Below are positions 61,469 to 64,000 of a stretch of 64,000 nucleotides of DNA, piece by piece; positions within the stretch are counted from its first letter, which is position 1; every line of letters starts with the position of its first letter. The stretch spans positions 124,001-188,000 of the forward strand of contig NZ_CP104042.1 of the NCBI RefSeq assembly GCF_025152745.1, in the 5' to 3' direction. Made by a program: the position numbers and the translations under genes. A model generated the notes under the pieces. That model had not been told where the DNA came from. It saw only the letters and a program-made list of their open reading frames with translations, and searched no databases. The DNA comes from Rhizobium sp. WSM4643 (GTDB taxonomy: Bacteria > Pseudomonadota > Alphaproteobacteria > Rhizobiales > Rhizobiaceae).

Positions 61469-64000
61469 ATGTTTACCAAGGTCCTGATCGCCAACCGCGG
61501 CGAAATCGCCGTCCGCGTCATCCGCACATTGAAGAGGATGGGCATCGCCTCGGTCGCCGTCTATTCCGATGCCGATCGGTTCTCGATGCCGGCGCTGACC
61601 GCCGACGAGGCCATGCGCCTCGGCCCGGCGCCGGCAGCCGAGAGCTATCTCAACGTCGATGCCGTCATCGCCGCCTGCAAGGCGACGGGAGCCCAGGCTG
61701 TGCATCCGGGCTATGGCTTCCTCTCGGAGAATATCGGCTTTGCCGAGCGGCTTGCCGCCGAGGGTATCGCCTTCATCGGCCCGCGGCCGGAACATCTGTC
61801 GGCCTTCGGCCTGAAGCACACGGCGCGCGAACTGGCGAAAGCCAGCGGCGTGCCGCTGCTGCCCGGCACCGATCTCTTGCAGAGCGTCGAAGAGGCGCTT
61901 TCGGCCGCAGAAACCGTCGGCTATCCCGTCATGCTGAAGAGCACGGCTGGCGGCGGCGGCATCGGCATGCAGCTCTGCGCCGATGCCGCAAGCCTCAGGG
62001 CCTCTTTCGAAAGCGTACAGCGGACCGCCCGCGCCAGCTTCGGCGATGCGCGTGTCTATATCGAGCGCTTCGTTGCCGAAGCACGCCATGTCGAGGTACA
62101 GATCTTCGGCGACGGCAAGGGCCGCGTGATCGCGCTTGGCGAACGCGACTGCTCGCTGCAGCGGCGGAACCAGAAGGTCGTCGAGGAGACTCCTGCACCT
62201 GGCCTCTCCGCGGAGACAAGGGCGCGGCTGCACAAGGCGGCGATCGATTTGGGAAGCTCGGTCTCCTATGAATCGGCCGGCACCGTCGAATTCATCTATG
62301 ATCCCCAGCGTGAGGAATTCTATTTCCTTGAGGTCAATACCCGCCTGCAGGTCGAGCATCCTGTCACGGAAGCCGTCTTCGGCATCGACCTCGTCGAATG
62401 GATGATCCGGCAGGCGGCCGGCGAGGACGTGCTCTCGGGCGCCAGAGGCCTGACGCCGAAGGGTGCGGCGATCGAGATGCGTATCTATGCCGAGATGCCG
62501 CATGCCGATTTCCGCCCGAGCGCCGGCCTGCTGACCGAGGTTGTCTTCCCGGACAATGCTCGCGTCGACGGCTGGATCGAGACGGGAACCGAGGTCACGC
62601 CCTTCTATGATCCGATGCTCGCCAAGCTGATCGTGGCGGCGGAAGACCGGCCGGCGGCGATCGAGAAGCTGAAGGCAGCACTCGCCGAAACGTCGATATC
62701 AGGCATCGAGACCAATCTCGATTATTTGAGAACGATCGCCGCTTCCGAGCTGCTTGCCGGCGCCAAAGTGGCGACGACGGCGCTGCGCGACTTCGCCTTC
62801 GTTCCCGATGTCGTCGAGGTTCTCGCACCGGGCGCACAGTCAAGCATCCAGGAACTGCCGGGCCGGCTCGGCCTCTGGCATGTCGGCGTGCCGCCGAGCG
62901 GTCCGATGGACGAGCGCTCCTTCCGCCATGCCAACCGGCTGGTCGGCAATATCGACGTGACGGCTGCACTCGAATTGACGGTTTCCGGCCCGACATTGCG
63001 GTTTTATGCCGACCAGACGATCGCGCTTGCCGGCGCCCGGATGGCGATGACATGCGACGGCATAAAGTTGCCGCATGATGCGCCAGTACTGATCCGTGCC
63101 GGTCAGGTTCTGTCGATTGGTACGATCGAAGGACCAGGACAGCGCGCCTATCTCGCCGTCGCCGGCGGTTTTGCCGCACCCGTCGTGCTCGGTTCGCGCG
63201 CGACTTTCGGCCTCGGTCAGTTCGGCGGCAACGCCACCGGTACGCTGAAGACAGGACATGTGCTGCATTTTGCTCGGGAGGCGCCGGCCGAACCGGCCGG
63301 ACCGGCAACGGAGCCGGCCGCCTTGACGCGCGAATGGGATGTCGGCGTGGTCTACGGTCCGCACGGCGCGCCAGATTTCTTCGAGGATAACGATATCGAG
63401 ACGCTGTTCTCGACGGCCTACGAAGTGCATTTCAACAGCGCCCGCACCGGCGTTCGCCTCATCGGTCCTGCCCCGGTTTGGGCGCGCCACGATGGCGGCG
63501 AGGCTGGGCTGCACCCCTCCAACCTGCACGACAATGCCTATGCGATCGGGGCGATCGATTTCACCGGCGACATGCCGATCATTCTCGGCCCCGATGGCCC
63601 AAGCCTTGGCGGCTTCGTCTGCCCGGCGGTGATTGCCCGCGACGAGCAGTGGAAGATGGGCCAGTTCAAGCCCGGCGACCGTATCCGCTTTCATGCAGTC
63701 GTGCGGCCGGAAGACCCGATCGCTGGTCCAGCGGTACGGCGGGTCGCGGAAGAAACGGGTTCGCCGATCGTCGGCACCAGCGAGGAGGGACCGGTTTCGG
63801 TCGTCTATCGCCGGCAGGGCGACGACAACCTGCTCGTCGAATATGGGCCGATGACGCTTGATATCGCGCTTCGGCTGCGGGTGCATCTGCTGATGCAGGC
63901 CGTTGTCGAGGCTCGCCTTCCCGGCATCGTCGACCTTACCCCCGGCATCCGCTCGCTGCAGATCCATTATGACGGCACGCAGCTGACGCGCCGGCGCCTG
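61469..64000 (+). CDS. Urea/guanidine carboxylase, C-terminus cut by window end
   Basis: The 844 codons present run to the last base with no stop. Residues 1-450 are a biotin carboxylase domain: IANRGEIAVRVIRT, the glycine loop KSTAGGGGIGM (about 157-167) and EVNTRLQVEH (288-297). From residue 462 (ELPGRLGLWHVGVPPSGPMDE) comes the KipA-like part of the carboxyltransferase, then the start of the KipI-like part. The rest of KipI and the biotin carrier domain lie beyond the window. Under a guanidine-I riboswitch and beside two DUF1989 genes it most likely carboxylates guanidine rather than urea; the active-site residues that would prove this were not compared. Confidence 0.93.
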   Translation, partial: MFTKVLIANRGEIAVRVIRTLKRMGIASVAVYSDADRFSMPALTADEAMRLGPAPAAESYLNVDAVIAACKATGAQAVHPGYGFLSENIGFAERLAAEGIAFIGPRPEHLSAFGLKHTARELAKASGVPLLPGTDLLQSVEEALSAAETVGYPVMLKSTAGGGGIGMQLCADAASLRASFESVQRTARASFGDARVYIERFVAEARHVEVQIFGDGKGRVIALGERDCSLQRRNQKVVEETPAPGLSAETRARLHKAAIDLGSSVSYESAGTVEFIYDPQREEFYFLEVNTRLQVEHPVTEAVFGIDLVEWMIRQAAGEDVLSGARGLTPKGAAIEMRIYAEMPHADFRPSAGLLTEVVFPDNARVDGWIETGTEVTPFYDPMLAKLIVAAEDRPAAIEKLKAALAETSISGIETNLDYLRTIAASELLAGAKVATTALRDFAFVPDVVEVLAPGAQSSIQELPGRLGLWHVGVPPSGPMDERSFRHANRLVGNIDVTAALELTVSGPTLRFYADQTIALAGARMAMTCDGIKLPHDAPVLIRAGQVLSIGTIEGPGQRAYLAVAGGFAAPVVLGSRATFGLGQFGGNATGTLKTGHVLHFAREAPAEPAGPATEPAALTREWDVGVVYGPHGAPDFFEDNDIETLFSTAYEVHFNSARTGVRLIGPAPVWARHDGGEAGLHPSNLHDNAYAIGAIDFTGDMPIILGPDGPSLGGFVCPAVIARDEQWKMGQFKPGDRIRFHAVVRPEDPIAGPAVRRVAEETGSPIVGTSEEGPVSVVYRRQGDDNLLVEYGPMTLDIALRLRVHLLMQAVVEARLPGIVDLTPGIRSLQIHYDGTQLTRRRL

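Noticed and set aside
1-64000. CRISPR array, tRNA or rRNA genes, insertion sequence, prophage or integrated element
   Set aside because: No regularly spaced direct repeats, cloverleaf-like sequence, transposase, integrase or att-like direct repeats were recognised when reading both strands.

Overview
The window is high-GC alphaproteobacterial DNA with tightly packed operons. It most resembles a Rhizobium of the R. leguminosarum/R. etli type. This rests on the gene families, the many carbohydrate ABC importers, a cydDCABX operon headed by a GbsR-like regulator, and short palindromic intergenic repeats like those known from rhizobia. The genus is inferred; no rRNA or tRNA gene is present to test it. 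No CRISPR array, insertion sequence, phage gene or integrase was seen.

Layout. (1) 35-4952, minus strand: a LacI regulator, a ribose/fructose-type ABC importer and a phosphotriesterase-family hydrolase. (2) 5196-11509, minus strand: a Gfo/Idh/MocA oxidoreductase, a sugar isomerase/epimerase-type TIM barrel and a MalFGK-type importer, with a divergent LacI gene (11726-12769). (3) 12803-28549: two DszA/NtaA-type flavin monooxygenases, two SfnB/DszC-type flavoproteins, a divergently split Rbs-type importer, a dipeptide-type importer and a class V aminotransferase; probably scavenging of an organosulfur or related heteroatom compound. (4) 28622-31270: a glycerophosphodiesterase-like protein and a TPR-GGDEF diguanylate cyclase. 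(5) 31316-38506, minus strand: a MalFGK-type importer followed by a glycerophosphodiesterase, a LacI regulator and an inositol-monophosphatase-family enzyme, suggesting uptake and breakdown of a phosphodiester such as glycerophosphoinositol. (6) 38756-42229: a YbaK-type editing protein, a Tim44-like protein, a 2-hydroxyacid dehydrogenase and a frameshifted hupE. (7) 42519-49559: regulator plus cydDCABX (cytochrome bd oxidase and its assembly exporter), with an FNR/FixK-like box and a 26-bp perfect palindrome upstream. (8) 49602-56805: an oxidoreductase/aldo-keto reductase fusion, another MalFGK-type importer and a divergent AraC regulator. (9) 56903-64000: a guanidine assimilation operon running off the window edge.

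The most informative region is the last. A putative NtrC site (GCAC-N7-GTGC) and a well-formed sigma-54 promoter precede a guanidine-I (ykkC) riboswitch with an intrinsic terminator and a competing hairpin. The switch controls an ABC importer, two DUF1989 (urea-carboxylase-associated) proteins and a urea/guanidine carboxylase cut by the window end. The layout implies that guanidine is used as a nitrogen source, gated first by nitrogen limitation and then by the ligand.

Seven ABC importers plus the CydDC exporter fill much of the window. Most sit beside their own regulator and one to three catabolic enzymes, so this reads as an accessory catabolic stretch with a respiratory operon embedded in it. 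Where internal start codons were chosen over longer frames, the reason is given in the entry.
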